Shown piece by piece: positions 16,521 to 24,996 of a stretch of 64,000 bases of DNA. The stretch covers positions 248,001 through 312,000 of the forward strand of contig NZ_QNRE01000006.1 in NCBI RefSeq assembly GCF_003315035.1. The letters run 5' to 3'. Origin of the DNA: Nocardia puris. Lineage in GTDB: Bacteria; Actinomycetota; Actinomycetes; Mycobacteriales; Mycobacteriaceae. The notes beneath the pieces are model-generated. The model did no database searches and had not been told where the DNA came from. It worked only from the letters and a program-made list of their open reading frames with translations. Positions within the stretch are counted from its first letter, which is position 1; every line of letters begins with the position of its first letter. Position numbers and translations under genes: made by a program.

Positions 16521-18397
16521 GTGGTGGGCAACTTCGGTAGGACGGAACTCATCACCAGCAGGGCGCGATCGCACATGCCCGCCGAGGAGAACCGCGGCTG
16601 ATGATAGAAGTCGAGGTGGGCGACCTCCGCCAGGTTCTGCCTGGTGGGCCGGATCATGACGGTGACGTAGCAGCGGTACGGGAGTTCTTCGAGATAGACC
16701 GTGCGCCCGTCGATCTCGCGGGTGCTGTGCCCGGGGGCGCGGCGCCCGCTCTCCGCATCGGGCCTGACCTTCTCCACCAGCCGCAGGTCCATACCCCATT
16801 CCCGGCCCGACACGGTGCAGCTGCGCGGCGTGGCGGGCATCCGTTTGGCGGGATCACCGACGGCGGCCAGATCCGTCGCGGGGTCGAGGACCGAGCACGG
16901 GTCTATCCGCAGCACCGAGTCCGCGGGTACGTCGAGCAGCGGCGGATTCACCGCCAACCGGCCGACGACGGCGGCCAGCGCCCGCTCGGCCTGTGGGCAC
17001 GCGTCCCCCTCTTTCGCGTCCGTCCGCATCCACAACGACAGCGGTATGCCGTTCTGCGCGATCACCGCCCGGTCGCACATCCGCGCGCTCTCCTGGCGCC
17101 CGAGAACCGGCATCCAGCCGATCGCGGTGCCCATCGGGTCGTAGGTGGCCAGGGTCTCCTGCGGCCCGATGCCGACCCAGAGGTCGTAGCCGATCCCGCG
17201 TCCGTCGGGGCCGGTGTAGGAGGTCCGGCAGTCCGTTCCCGATCGGACGATCTCGCCGGTGGGCTCGCCCAGCTCCCCCAGGACGTCGGGCATGAGCAGC
17301 GCGCACGAATCGAGCAGCGAGGCTTCCTCCGCAGTCAGGTCCAGTGCCGGGTCGGCCATCGGGACCGCGTGACCGTCGACCCCCGAACCCCACACCAGCC
17401 CTGCTCCGAGGGCGAGCACGGCAACCAGCGCGGCCGCGAGCACGACGCGAATCCTTGGTTCCCGCACTCGCTCTCGCCAGCCCGGCGCACTGTCGGGCGC
17501 GGCGGGCGCGCCACCACCGGTGGCCCAGCGGTTCGCCTCCTCGGCGACCTCGGCGATCCGGCGGCGCACCCGCACCGGCCACATCGGCTCGGCGTCGATT
17601 CCGCCCGCCACCTCGAGCAGTTCCTCCGGCGTCGGACGCTGCGCCGGATCCTTGGCCAGACACGCGCCGACCACGGCGCGCAACGGTGCGGGCACGGCGC
17701 TCAGGTCGGGTGCGGCGTAGAGGACGTTGTAGAGCACCTGCGGTGTCGAAACACCGTGGAACGGACTGATTCCCGAGGCCGCCATGGCGATGATCGCGCC
17801 GACCGAGAACACGTCCGCGGCGGGGGTCAGCGGGCGGCATTCGGCCTGTTCCGGCGACATGTACGCGGGCGACCCGATGACGGTGCCGGTCGCGGTGAGG
17901 CGCGCGTCGTCCGCCATCGCGCGGGCGATGCCGAAGTCGATGACGCGCGGACCCGCGTCGGTGAGCAGCACATTGCTCGGCTTGAGGTCGCGGTGCACCA
18001 TGCCGGTGCGGTGGATCTCGATGAGCGCCATGGCCAGCCCGGACGTGAGCAGCTTCAATCCGCCGATGCTCAGCCTGCCGAACTGCTCGATCGCGTCCTG
18101 GAGAGACGGACCGGCGATGTATTCCGAGGCGAGCCAAGGACTCTCGGCCTCGGTGTCGAAGTCCACGACGCCCGCCGTGTAGGCGCCGGTGACCTGCTGG
18201 GAGGCAAGGACCTCGCGGCGGAACCGATCGCGGAACTCGTCGCTGCCGGTGAGGTGGGCATGGATCTGCTTGATGGCCACCAGGCGGCCCTCGGGCGCCC
18301 GGCCCAGCAGCACGCGCCCCATACCTCCCTTGCCGATCACGGCAATCGCCTGATATCGGCCGAGCCGGTCCGGTTCCCCCGGCGCCAGCGGTTTCAT
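16517..18397 (-). CDS. Transmembrane Ser/Thr protein kinase (PknB-type catalytic domain)
   Basis: 626 residues from ATG 18397 (a longer in-frame ORF is non-coding in character). The kinase domain spans ~14-265 with all active motifs: GKGGMGRVLLG, VAIKQIH (Lys43), HRDLKPSN (135-142), DFG (154-156), GSPAYMSPEQ. One membrane segment at ~317-336 is followed by an ectodomain with eight Cys in two four-Cys halves (DSCALL, TDCRT, MCDRA, ACPQ; DPCSVL, SCTVS, RCYVT, MCDRA). No PASTA repeats. The catalytic domain is cytosolic and the sensor is outside. It follows the lipoprotein gene by 22 bp and overlaps the pseudokinase gene by 4 bp. Ligand and substrates unknown. Confidence 0.92.
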   Translation of the reverse strand: MKPLAPGEPDRLGRYQAIAVIGKGGMGRVLLGRAPEGRLVAIKQIHAHLTGSDEFRDRFRREVLASQQVTGAYTAGVVDFDTEAESPWLASEYIAGPSLQDAIEQFGRLSIGGLKLLTSGLAMALIEIHRTGMVHRDLKPSNVLLTDAGPRVIDFGIARAMADDARLTATGTVIGSPAYMSPEQAECRPLTPAADVFSVGAIIAMAASGISPFHGVSTPQVLYNVLYAAPDLSAVPAPLRAVVGACLAKDPAQRPTPEELLEVAGGIDAEPMWPVRVRRRIAEVAEEANRWATGGGAPAAPDSAPGWRERVREPRIRVVLAAALVAVLALGAGLVWGSGVDGHAVPMADPALDLTAEEASLLDSCALLMPDVLGELGEPTGEIVRSGTDCRTSYTGPDGRGIGYDLWVGIGPQETLATYDPMGTAIGWMPVLGRQESARMCDRAVIAQNGIPLSLWMRTDAKEGDACPQAERALAAVVGRLAVNPPLLDVPADSVLRIDPCSVLDPATDLAAVGDPAKRMPATPRSCTVSGREWGMDLRLVEKVRPDAESGRRAPGHSTREIDGRTVYLEELPYRCYVTVMIRPTRQNLAEVAHLDFYHQPRFSSAGMCDRALLVMSSVLPKLPTT

Positions 18398-18419
18398 GGG
18401 GTGCCTCCGTCGACGTTCA

Positions 18420-19571
18420 TCACCACTCCGACAGGACCGATCGCTGGGCCCGCGCGAGCGCGCGGGTATCGGTCTCGTCGATGCCGAATACCTGGGCCAC
18501 GAATTCACCGTGCACGATCTGGCAGCCGAAACGCCGCGCCTCGATCGTCCGCACCGCCGGGCGCAACGCCCGCACACAACGCGTCCCGGGTGGGCCTGCC
18601 ATCTCGGCATAATTCGCTGTCGTCATGCGCGCCCTGCCCGCTTCGGCGTAGGCCGCGGCCGACGCCGCGTCGGTGGCGCGGTACAGGAATTTGTTGTGCG
18701 AGACCGCGATCGCGCGCACGCCGTGATCGGTGTACTCCCGCAGGTTCTCGCTCGGCCGGTCGTTGAGCAGTGCCATGGCACGCGGCCCGTACACGGCGAA
18801 CCGGCGGTGGTCGGGGACGTAGTCGGCGGTCTTCACCAGGTGGGTGAGCATCCCGTCGGGGTCCAGGCGCAGCGCGGGCAGATCGGTGACCGGTGTCGGG
18901 GTGAAGTCCGCCAGCTCGGCCAGGTGCGCGGCGTAGGTCCGGGCCACCACGTCGGCCAGCGCGGATTCGACCGGATCGATGACCTTCGCGTAGACCCGGA
19001 TGACGTGGTTGCGCCACACCAGCCAGCTGCCGACGGTCGGGATGCCGGGCCGCCAGTGGGTCAGCGCGGCGGGGAATCCGGGGACCGCGATGCGGGCGTT
19101 CTCGGTGTTGGCGGTGAAATCCTGTTCCTCCATCGCCGTGGCGGCCCGCCGCGCGGTCTCCTCGTCGGCGAACGCGAGGATCGCGATGGACAGCCACTTG
19201 TTCGCCTGCTCGTTGTGCCGCTCGGTGTTGCCCGCGATGGCGCCGAATCCGGCGTACACGTCGAAGTCCATCAGCGCGGTGCGCTGCACGCCCGAGAGCA
19301 GGTCGGTGATCCCGGTGTGGTCGGCGATCACACCGCCACCTCTGCCCTCGGTCAGATCGGGATCGATGCCGTCGGCGAAGGGGAGGTGCTCACCGAGGCG
19401 CAACGATTCGACGAGCATGCCCCTGCCCAGGCTCGGCGCGTCGTCGAAGTCGCCGGGGACCACCTGCGACGGGTAGTCGTGCTTCGCGACCGGGCCGGTC
19501 CCGGACGAACACGCCACCGTGCCGACGGTCAGCGCGAGCAGCGCCGCGACACAGCGCAACCGGTACCGCAC
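18420..19571 (-). CDS. Lipoprotein of unknown function in the kinase operon
   Basis: 383 residues. Start taken at GTG 19571, which has a strong GGGGAGGGG ribosome binding site 4 nt upstream. A longer frame beginning at ATG 19661 would overlap the kinase stop as ATGA and cannot be excluded. The N-terminus VRYRLRCVAALLALTVGTVACSSG-like segment is a lipoprotein signal with Cys at ~21. The mature part is soluble with a repeated alpha/beta character (NKWLSIAILAFADEETARRAATAME, YAEAGRARMTTANYAEM). It looks like a large Nocardia/Rhodococcus lipoprotein family whose function I do not recognise. It lies between two sensor kinases and may be an extracytoplasmic partner of their ectodomains. Confidence 0.72.
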   Translation of the reverse strand: MRYRLRCVAALLALTVGTVACSSGTGPVAKHDYPSQVVPGDFDDAPSLGRGMLVESLRLGEHLPFADGIDPDLTEGRGGGVIADHTGITDLLSGVQRTALMDFDVYAGFGAIAGNTERHNEQANKWLSIAILAFADEETARRAATAMEEQDFTANTENARIAVPGFPAALTHWRPGIPTVGSWLVWRNHVIRVYAKVIDPVESALADVVARTYAAHLAELADFTPTPVTDLPALRLDPDGMLTHLVKTADYVPDHRRFAVYGPRAMALLNDRPSENLREYTDHGVRAIAVSHNKFLYRATDAASAAAYAEAGRARMTTANYAEMAGPPGTRCVRALRPAVRTIEARRFGCQIVHGEFVAQVFGIDETDTRALARAQRSVLSEW

Positions 19572-19657
19572 GATTCCCCTCCCCAGCGGCCACCGTGATG
19601 ACCACTCCTCCCGTGAAAACATCGTGAAGCTACCACCGATTCTCGACACGCGACGAC

Positions 19658-21514
19658 TCATGCCGAGGGCAAGCGGCCGACGACGGGCTTCACCACGCCG
19701 TCGGCGATCGAGCACAGGTCGTCGCGCGAGCGCGCCGGAGACTGGAGGCGCACGGTCACCGTCTCGACGAAGGTCTCCCCCACCGGGCGGAATCGGAACA
19801 GCAGTGTGCAGGTGTCCGCGCCGTCGTAGTCGTCCCGCGTCACCAGTACACCGCCACCGAGGTCCACGTACCGGGGGAGCACCGGCAGCGACGAGCTGCG
19901 GGTCAGCGCGAGCGTGACCCGCAGGCGCGACTCGCCCACCCACTCGCATTGGTGCGCCGACAGCGGCGCGCCCGGCCCCATCGCACCCAGCGCGGCCAGT
20001 TCCGCCTCGCCCACCAGCGAGCACGGATCCACCGACGCCAGCGTGGTCATCCCCGGATCAGCCGGCAGCCGGTCGAGCGCGCCCAGCAAGCGCTCGAGGG
20101 TGTACTCGGTCAGCCCGCACGCGCGGCCCGAGCCGGTCACGACCAGCCCGAGTCGCGGTGTGGCCCCGCCGTCCACCGCGACGGCGCAGTCACCCTCGCG
20201 GCGCAGCAGCGGCAGACCCGCCGTGGTCCCCCCGCTGTCGACGAACCGGTCGGTGGCCGCGCCGAGTTCGACGTTCAGCCTGCCCGCGGACGACGAGCCC
20301 TCGCAGCCCCACGCGGGGCCGGGCTGCCACACCCACGAGTCGGTGGTGGTCTCGGCGCCCACCGAGTCGGCGGGCAGCTCGGGGCCGAGCGCGTCGAGCA
20401 ACCAGGCGCAGGCGTCGACGCCGCGCCAGCGTTCCACGGCGGGCAGTTGCGCCGCCGGGCCCTCCGCCGTCGCGGGCGCGTCGCCGGTGCTCCGCAGGGC
20501 GACGGCCGTCACCCCCGCGACCAGCGCCAGGACCGCGGCCGCCACCCCGATGACGAGCCCCCGGTGGCGGCGTGTAGGCGAGGGCGGCGGGCCCAGCGGC
20601 GCCGACGCTATGGCGTGCGTCGCGTCCGGATCGGCGACGAGGATCGACAGGCTACGAGTGCGCCGCTCGATCTCGGCGTGCACCGCCTCCGGCCAGGGTC
20701 GCGCCCGCGCGGGCAGCACGCCGAGGTGATCGAGGATCTGCGCGGGAGTGGGCCGATCGGCCGGGTCCTTGGCCAGGCACCCGCTCAACAGCGCGCGCAG
20801 CTCGGCGGGCGCCCGGTCGAGCTCCACTTCCCGGTGCACGATATTGAACATGGTGTAGGCCACCGAGGCCGCCGCGAACGGGCTCTCCCCGGTCGCGGCC
20901 AGGAACAGCAGCGACCCCAGCGAGAAGACGTCGCTCGCGCCGGTCATCGCTTCGCCCGTCGCCTGCTCCGGCGACATGTAGGCGGGCGAGCCGATGAGCG
21001 AACCCACCTCGGTGATCACGCCGCCCTCGGCGGACTGCGCGATACCGAAGTCGATCACCCGCGGGCCGTCGGCCGCGAGAATCACGTTGGCGGGCTTGAG
21101 ATCCCGGTGTATCAGCCCGGTACCGTGGACGGAGTGCAGCGCCGAAGCCAATCCGCTGGCGAGTACGCGCAGCGCGGGCACGGGCAGCGGCCCGAGTTCT
21201 TCGACCACGCGGTCCAGCGGCATTCCGGGGATGAACACCGATGCCAGCCAGGGCGCGGGACCGGTCAGCCGATAGTCGACCAGCGCGGCGGTGAACGCGC
21301 CCGAGACCCGCATGGAGACGGTGATCTCACGTTCGAATCGGGCACGGTACTCGGCGTCCTCGACCAGGTGCGGATGGATCTGCTTGATCGCGACGAAGCG
21401 GCCGTCCGGGCCCGCACCGAGCAACACGCGCCCCATTCCGCCCGCGCCGAGCACGCCGAGCACCCGGTAGCGCCCGATCACCGTCGGATCCGTCGGTGAC
21501 GGTGGCTCGATCAC
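19658..21514 (-). CDS. Transmembrane Ser/Thr protein kinase (PknB-type), first gene of the kinase operon
   Basis: 618 residues from GTG 21514, preceded by GGGAG; the upstream in-frame extension has no coding character. Catalytic domain ~15-270 with intact motifs: GAGGMGRVLLG, VAIKQIH (Lys44), HRDLKPAN (136-143), DFG (155-157), GSPAYMSPEQ. A Pro-rich juxtamembrane linker precedes one membrane helix at ~319-340. The ectodomain has two four-Cys halves (DACAWL, WGCEG, DCAVAV, ACGL; DPCSLV, QCEW, TCTLLF, LCSIA), the pattern shared with the two downstream kinase-like proteins. It is divergent from panB across 250 bp. Its start of transcription probably serves the whole four- or five-gene unit. Confidence 0.92.
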   Translation of the reverse strand: MIEPPSPTDPTVIGRYRVLGVLGAGGMGRVLLGAGPDGRFVAIKQIHPHLVEDAEYRARFEREITVSMRVSGAFTAALVDYRLTGPAPWLASVFIPGMPLDRVVEELGPLPVPALRVLASGLASALHSVHGTGLIHRDLKPANVILAADGPRVIDFGIAQSAEGGVITEVGSLIGSPAYMSPEQATGEAMTGASDVFSLGSLLFLAATGESPFAAASVAYTMFNIVHREVELDRAPAELRALLSGCLAKDPADRPTPAQILDHLGVLPARARPWPEAVHAEIERRTRSLSILVADPDATHAIASAPLGPPPSPTRRHRGLVIGVAAAVLALVAGVTAVALRSTGDAPATAEGPAAQLPAVERWRGVDACAWLLDALGPELPADSVGAETTTDSWVWQPGPAWGCEGSSSAGRLNVELGAATDRFVDSGGTTAGLPLLRREGDCAVAVDGGATPRLGLVVTGSGRACGLTEYTLERLLGALDRLPADPGMTTLASVDPCSLVGEAELAALGAMGPGAPLSAHQCEWVGESRLRVTLALTRSSSLPVLPRYVDLGGGVLVTRDDYDGADTCTLLFRFRPVGETFVETVTVRLQSPARSRDDLCSIADGVVKPVVGRLPSA

Positions 21515-21764
21515 AGTTGCGCTCCCACTCCCCACCCGCTCGACGCGGGCACTCTGCGTGACGATCCACGCGAGCGCGCCGCGTGGATCGGGTGAAAAGT
21601 AACACCCCGCTCGGCGGCCCGCGGCCCAGGACGTACCCGCTCGTGTGAGAAATCGCACCGGCGAAGCCTCTTATTCGGCGTCGGGCCCGGTGGCAGACTA
21701 AAAGCGTCAGAAAACCCGGGGACCCGGTCAGGGCCTCGAGGCGACACAGACGAAAGGGACGACG

Positions 21765-22619
21765 ATGTCCGTATCCGATTCGGAAACCCCTGCCTACGGT
21801 GCGGCACCTGCCGAGCGCAAGACGCGGCGCAAGACGCGGGTGACGCATCTGCAGCAGAGGAAGGCCGCCGGTGAGCGGTGGGCCATGCTCACCGCCTACG
21901 ACTACTCGACCGCCAAGCTGTTCGACGAAGCGGGCATCCCGGTGCTGTTGGTCGGCGATTCCGCCGCCAACGTCGTGTACGGCTACGACACCACGGTGCC
22001 GGTCACCGTGGACGAGCTGATTCCGCTGGTGCGCGGCGTGGTGCGCGGCGCACCGCACGCGCTGGTGGTGGCCGATCTGCCGTTCGGCACCTACGAATCC
22101 TCCCCGCAGCAGGCGCTGGCCACCGCCACCCGGTTCATGAAGGAGGGCGGCGCGCACGCGGTGAAGCTGGAGGGCGGCGAGCGGGTCGCCGAGCAGATCG
22201 CGCTGATCACGGCGGCGGGCATCCCCGTCATGGCGCACATCGGCTTCACCCCGCAGAGCGTCAACACCCTGGGCGGTTTCCGGGTGCAGGGCCGCGGCGA
22301 CGGCGCGGAGCAGCTGATCGCCGACGCGATCGCCGTGCAGGAGGCGGGCGCGTTCTCCGTGGTGATGGAGATGGTGCCGGCCGAACTGGCCGGGCAGGTC
22401 ACCCGCAAGCTGACCATCCCGACCGTCGGCATCGGCGCCGGCGCGGAGTGCGACGCGCAGGTGCTGGTCTGGCAGGACATGGCCGGCTACACCAGCGGCA
22501 AGACCGCCAAGTTCGTCAAGCGGTTCGCCGCGGTGGGCGACACGCTGCGCGAGGCGGCCGCGACCTACGCCGACGAGGTGTCGCGCGGCGTGTTCCCCGC
22601 TCCCGAGCACACCTTCTGA
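21765..22619 (+). CDS. panB: 3-methyl-2-oxobutanoate hydroxymethyltransferase
   Basis: 284 residues from ATG 21765, preceded by AAAGGGACGACG. First committed step of pantothenate synthesis: transfers a hydroxymethyl group from methylene-tetrahydrofolate to 2-oxoisovalerate. Clear PanB blocks: MLTAYDYSTAKLFDEAGI, LLVGDSAANVVYG (Mg-binding Asp), VVADLPFGTYE, AVKLEGG, MAHIGFTPQSVN, VMEMVPAEL and PTVGIGAGAECDAQVLVWQDM. The N-terminal 25 residues are a basic extension, common in actinobacteria. It sits next to the kinase operon but is divergently transcribed. In M. tuberculosis panB (Rv2225) directly adjoins Rv2224c. Confidence 0.96.
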   Translation: MSVSDSETPAYGAAPAERKTRRKTRVTHLQQRKAAGERWAMLTAYDYSTAKLFDEAGIPVLLVGDSAANVVYGYDTTVPVTVDELIPLVRGVVRGAPHALVVADLPFGTYESSPQQALATATRFMKEGGAHAVKLEGGERVAEQIALITAAGIPVMAHIGFTPQSVNTLGGFRVQGRGDGAEQLIADAIAVQEAGAFSVVMEMVPAELAGQVTRKLTIPTVGIGAGAECDAQVLVWQDMAGYTSGKTAKFVKRFAAVGDTLREAAATYADEVSRGVFPAPEHTF

Positions 22620-22623
22620 GCGC

Positions 22624-23475
22624 GTGACGACGGCCGACCGGGTGGTGGACGCCCCCGTCACGCTGCTCGGCCGGCCGCTCGCGCCGCTGGTGGGCTGGGC
22701 CCGCGCGGAGCTCGAGGCGCAGGGCATCGAGTGCACGGGTGCGGCCGAGGAGACGCGACGGCGTCCGTGGTCACTGCTCGCGCGCATTCCGACCACGGCG
22801 GGCACGATGTGGCTGAAGGCGAACGCGCGCGCCTTCGCCCACGAGGGCCCGCTGCTGGCCGAGATCGCACGGCTGTGCCCGGACGCGGTGCCCGAACCCC
22901 TTGCGGTGCAACCGGATCGGGGCTGGCTGCTGACCCGCGATGGTGGCGCGACCGGCGGCGGTGACGCCGTGTGGTCCACCGTGGTGCGCTCCTACGCCGA
23001 TCTCCAGCACACCCTGTCGGCGCACGTGGACCATCTGCGCGCCACGGGAACGCCGTATCTTCCTCCCGCACAACTGATCTCGGTGTACCGCGACTTCGAA
23101 CACCGGGCGCCCGGACTCGGCGGCCGCATCGAGGACGCGGCGGGCGAGCTGGCGGCGTTCGGCAGGCTGAGCGTGGAACACAACGACCTACGTCCCGGCA
23201 ACGTGTTCGCGGGCAGCACCCGGTTGTTCGACTGGGGCGACGCCGTGCTCACCCACCCGTTCCTCTCGAAGACGCTGCTGCACAGCCCTTATCGCGCGGA
23301 CTACGTAGAACGCTGGCGCCGCCGCGGTGAGGTCACCGACGCCGAGATCGCGCTCGCCGAACGCCTCGCGCCCCTGGTCGCGCTGCACCCGTGGCGCACG
23401 CTCGACGTGGCGGGATCACGGCTGGACCGCTTCGTCGAGGAACTGGTCGATGAACTGCGGGTAAACTTTCGCTGA
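22624..23475 (+). CDS. Aminoglycoside phosphotransferase-fold protein
   Basis: 283 residues, GTG start 4 bp after the panB stop, so co-transcribed with it. The C-terminal lobe has the APH/choline-kinase signature: VEHNDLRPGNVF (catalytic Asp with metal-binding Asn) followed by LFDWGDAVLTHPF (metal Asp in place of DFG). The N-lobe carries WLKANARAF as the likely ATP-binding strand. Such proteins phosphorylate small molecules (sugars, choline, antibiotics), and nothing here indicates an antibiotic substrate. Cytosolic. Function beyond the fold is unknown. Confidence 0.75.
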   Translation: MTTADRVVDAPVTLLGRPLAPLVGWARAELEAQGIECTGAAEETRRRPWSLLARIPTTAGTMWLKANARAFAHEGPLLAEIARLCPDAVPEPLAVQPDRGWLLTRDGGATGGGDAVWSTVVRSYADLQHTLSAHVDHLRATGTPYLPPAQLISVYRDFEHRAPGLGGRIEDAAGELAAFGRLSVEHNDLRPGNVFAGSTRLFDWGDAVLTHPFLSKTLLHSPYRADYVERWRRRGEVTDAEIALAERLAPLVALHPWRTLDVAGSRLDRFVEELVDELRVNFR

Positions 23476-23569
23476 GACCCGTTCGCGGCGAAGGATGGCA
23501 GACTCGATGCCGACAGTTTCGCCCCGGCAGGGGGCGGAACCGACCCAGCCGAGACGACCAGAGGTACCG

Positions 23570-24028
23570 ATGCCGCACACCCGTTGGACTCCACGCAGCG
23601 CCGCGCTCCCCCGCGCCGCCTTCCTCGCGGCCGTCGCGGTCACCGCGGCCGCGCTCACCGCCTGCGGGACCTCCGGCGATCCGAACCCCACCGGCAGCTC
23701 GGACACCACCACCTCGGCGCCCGCGTCCGCCACCACCCCGAGCGCGACCACCGCGAAGCCCGCCCCCGAGGTGAGCGACGCCGCCGCCACCGCATTGTGC
23801 GACGCGATCCGCCCGGAACTGTCCAACTTCCGCGTGCAGGGGCCCACGCTCGGCCGCGTCGGGCTGAACCTGATCGTGCACCCGTGGGGTCTGCAGCACG
23901 GCATCGACGTGCTCGGCAACAAGTCCGTGGTGGACACCGTGACCCTCGAGTCCTGCCCGGACGTGCACCAGCAGGCCATCGAGGCGCTCGAGACGCCCGA
24001 CCTGGCCTCGATCGTGGTCGGTCTCTGA
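23570..24028 (+). CDS. Small lipoprotein
   Basis: 152 residues. The start at ATG 23570 follows AGAGG; an in-frame upstream ATG (23507 region) gives a Pro/Arg-rich extension without signal character. Signal peptide with lipobox LTAC, then a Thr/Ser/Ala-rich linker (about 30 residues) and a compact domain with two Cys (ALCDAI and ESCPDV) that could form a disulfide. It resembles small mycobacterial lipoproteins of unknown function. The TGA stop shares its A with the ATG of the peptidase gene downstream, so the two are translationally linked. Confidence 0.72.
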   Translation: MPHTRWTPRSAALPRAAFLAAVAVTAAALTACGTSGDPNPTGSSDTTTSAPASATTPSATTAKPAPEVSDAAATALCDAIRPELSNFRVQGPTLGRVGLNLIVHPWGLQHGIDVLGNKSVVDTVTLESCPDVHQQAIEALETPDLASIVVGL

Positions 24029-24993
24029 TGCGCCGCCCCCTCTACTCGCCGATCGAGCCGTACGAGACCGGCCTGCTCGACGTGGGTGACGGCCAGTCCG
24101 TGCACTGGGAGGTGAGCGGCAACCCCGAGGGCAAACCGGTCGTGTTCCTGCACGGCGGGCCGGGTGGGGGCACCTCGCCGTTGCAGCGCCGGTTCTTCGA
24201 CCCGAGCGCCTACCGCATCGTGCTGTTCGACCAGCGCGGCTGCGGCCGGTCCACCCCGCACATCGCCGACGGCGCGAGCCTGGAGCACAACACCACCGGG
24301 CACCTGGTGGCCGATATCGAAACGCTGCGTACGCATCTCGGCGTCGAGCGCTGGCAGGTGTTCGGCGGATCGTGGGGCTCCACGCTCGCGCTGGCGTACG
24401 CGCAGCGGTACCCGGAGCGGGTGACCGAACTGGTGCTGCGCGGGATCTTCCTGTTGCGGCGCAAGGAGATCGACTGGTACTACAACGGCGCGGCGGGCTA
24501 CGTCTACCCCGACGAGTGGGAGAAGTACCTGGCGCCGATCCCGGCGGCCGAGCGCGACGGCGATCTGGTGGAGGCCTACCACCGGTTGCTGCACTCCCCC
24601 GATCCCGAGGTCGCCACCGCGGCCGCGATCGCCTGGTCGGTGTGGGAGGGGTCGACGAGTTCGCTGCTGCCGCAACCGGATCGGGTCGAGGAGACGGGCG
24701 AGCCGCGGTTCGCGCTGGCCTTCGCCCGGATCGAGAACCACTACTTCCGCAACGGCGGATTCCTGGAGGAGGGCCAGTTGCTGCGGGACGCACCTCTCAT
24801 CGCGCACATTCCCACCGTCATCGTGCACGGGCGCCACGACATCGTGTGCCCGGCGGTGAACGCGTGGGATCTGCACCGGGCGCTGCCCGCCTCGACGCTG
24901 CACCTGGTCGACGACGCCGGGCACGCCGCCACCGAACCCGGCATCGTGCACCACCTGGTCGAGGCCACCGACCGCTTCGCCAAGGCGGGCTGA
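24028..24993 (+). CDS. pip: Proline iminopeptidase
   Basis: 321 residues from ATG 24028 (TGATG junction with the lipoprotein gene). Removes N-terminal proline from peptides. All S33 features are present: oxyanion motif FLHGGPGGGTSP, FDQRGCGRSTPH, nucleophile elbow FGGSWGSTLAL (Ser ~115), acid in HGRHDIVCP and His in DAGHAATEP. The beginning LYSPIEPYETGLLDVGDG is typical of bacterial Pip. Cytosolic. Followed after 3 bp by the CHAD gene. Confidence 0.93.
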   Translation: MRRPLYSPIEPYETGLLDVGDGQSVHWEVSGNPEGKPVVFLHGGPGGGTSPLQRRFFDPSAYRIVLFDQRGCGRSTPHIADGASLEHNTTGHLVADIETLRTHLGVERWQVFGGSWGSTLALAYAQRYPERVTELVLRGIFLLRRKEIDWYYNGAAGYVYPDEWEKYLAPIPAAERDGDLVEAYHRLLHSPDPEVATAAAIAWSVWEGSTSSLLPQPDRVEETGEPRFALAFARIENHYFRNGGFLEEGQLLRDAPLIAHIPTVIVHGRHDIVCPAVNAWDLHRALPASTLHLVDDAGHAATEPGIVHHLVEATDRFAKAG

Positions 24994-24996
24994 CCC

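Noticed and set aside
16521..16799. N-terminal extension of the pseudokinase
   Set aside because: The frame overlaps the end of the upstream kinase and is Arg/Gly/Pro-rich. The ATGA junction gives a natural start.
22624..23475. Aminoglycoside resistance gene
   Set aside because: The APH fold is shared by many housekeeping kinases. The gene sits in a panB transcript and no antibiotic-specific feature is seen.
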